DNA of 6,575 nucleotides from Candidatus Bathyarchaeota archaeon (GTDB taxonomy: Archaea > Thermoproteota > Bathyarchaeia > 40CM-2-53-6 > RBG-13-38-9): positions 1 through 6,575 of the forward strand of contig JAPKYM010000276.1 in assembly GCA_026394315.1 (NCBI GenBank), read 5' to 3'. Positions 6,072 through 6,575 of this stretch are shown here, piece after piece. Below the pieces are notes generated by a model, which was not told the DNA's origin, ran no database searches, and saw nothing but the letters and a program-made list of their open reading frames with translations. Every line of letters begins with the position of its first letter. The first letter of the stretch is position 1. The translations under genes and the position numbers were made by a program.

Positions 6072-6575
6072 CTAAATTATTTTGAGGCTTTTTCCGATCC
6101 TTTCAAATGCGGCCAGAGCATACTCCAGTTGTTCTCTGGTGTGGTGTGCGTTTACTATGGTTCTGATTCTATCAGTGCCTTTAGGCACAATGGGATAGCT
6201 GACTGCGTTGACAAATATTTTCTCCTCCTCATACAATCGCCTGCTCAGTTCTTGGGCTTTTTCCATTGTTCCAACTATCACCGGAGTTATCGGTGTCTGA
6301 CTTATTCCAGTATTGAAGCCTAGGCTTTCCAGCTCTTTCTTGAAGAACCGGGTGTTGTCCCGTAGCCTCTGAACACGTTCAGGCTCTCTGTTGATTATCT
6401 CAAATGCCTTGATTGTTGCGCCGCTTGTAGCTGGATCTGGGAATCCGGTTGAGAAGCAATAGGTTCTTGAACGTCGCCAGAGATAATACTTCAACTCCTC
6501 GCTACCAGCGACATATCCTCCGCAAGTTGCTATTGCCTTGGACAGGGTTCCCATCTGGACCTCCACTTTTCCGTA
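6072..6575 (-). CDS. kbl: Glycine C-acetyltransferase / 2-amino-3-ketobutyrate CoA ligase, C-terminal part
   Basis: The frame runs in from the right edge and ends at TAG 6072-6074, leaving about 167 residues of a roughly 395-residue protein. It belongs to the alpha-oxoamine synthase family of PLP enzymes (fold type I). The PLP lysine lies in MGTLSKA (lysine codon 6537-6539), followed by GGYVAGS, RSRTYCFSTGFP, TPITPVIVG and the C-terminal NAVSYPIVPKGTDRIRT and AHHTREQLEYAL, which closely follow Kbl. Kbl catalyses CoA-dependent cleavage of 2-amino-3-oxobutanoate to glycine and acetyl-CoA, the second step of threonine breakdown. A related synthase (8-amino-7-oxononanoate or 5-aminolevulinate synthase) is less likely, because the YP-VPKG-RIRT segment matches Kbl best. 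The real start is outside the window; the GTG at 6564-6566 is internal. It lies upstream of gcvPA on the same strand, so glycine made here could feed the P-protein. Confidence 0.88.
   Translation of the reverse strand, partial: YGKVEVQMGTLSKAIATCGGYVAGSEELKYYLWRRSRTYCFSTGFPDPATSGATIKAFEIINREPERVQRLRDNTRFFKKELESLGFNTGISQTPITPVIVGTMEKAQELSRRLYEEEKIFVNAVSYPIVPKGTDRIRTIVNAHHTREQLEYALAAFERIGKSLKII

Noticed and set aside
6052..6080. Plus-strand TTGACA, 17-base spacer, AATTAT, resembling a bacterial promoter
   Set aside because: It points into kbl antisense with no credible plus-strand gene after it; the second box is a poor match. Probably chance.
5985..6323. Plus-strand frame of 112 residues crossing the kbl-gcvPA gap
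   Set aside because: Most of it is antisense to the strongly matching Kbl C-terminus, and its product has no recognisable motif.
1..6575. CRISPR array, insertion sequence or tRNA
   Set aside because: No regularly repeated units, terminal inverted repeats, transposase-like frames or tRNA-like cloverleaf were seen; nearly all bases are explained by metabolic genes.

Overview
The window comes from a prokaryote, and it reads as one leftward (minus-strand) metabolic operon with the tail of a rightward gene at its left edge. Split gcvPA/gcvPB genes, a long NAD-kinase-like protein of the COG3199/AcoX type, heavy use of AGA/AGG arginine codons and tight gene packing would suit an archaeon of the Bathyarchaeia or Thermoplasmatota kind. 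Some bacteria, such as Chloroflexota, also fit, so the assignment is tentative.

Layout in transcription order, right to left. (1) 6575-6072: C-terminal third of a glycine C-acetyltransferase (2-amino-3-ketobutyrate CoA ligase, Kbl), cut by the window edge. (2) 6071-5993: a 79-base gap, the only sizeable gap between genes, with a T-rich stretch on the coding strand. (3) 5992-4583: a divergent glycine decarboxylase P-protein alpha subunit (GcvPA). (4) 4586-3099: its beta partner (GcvPB), overlapping by ATGA. (5) 3092-1932: a COG3199-type ATP-NAD kinase-like protein. (6) 1969-953 and (7) 941-165: two subunits of a family I CoA-transferase closest to glutaconate CoA-transferase GctA/GctB. The plus-strand tail at 2-145 looks like the end of a 12-helix transporter and converges on the operon.

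How the genes may fit together: Kbl cleaves 2-amino-3-oxobutanoate with CoA into glycine and acetyl-CoA, as in threonine breakdown. A P-protein would then decarboxylate glycine, and a CoA-transferase could move CoA from acetyl-CoA to another acid. However, both P-protein subunits keep the fold and the PLP lysine but have lost several family signature motifs. No H-, T- or L-protein gene is visible. The attached kinase-like and CoA-transferase genes are not usual glycine-cleavage partners. The most interesting reading is a glycine-decarboxylase-like PLP enzyme repurposed for another amino acid or acyl chemistry, in a fixed cassette with Kbl, COG3199 and CoA-transferase. That is inference; the motif changes and the gene order are visible directly. 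I saw no RNA genes, mobile elements, repeats or CRISPR.
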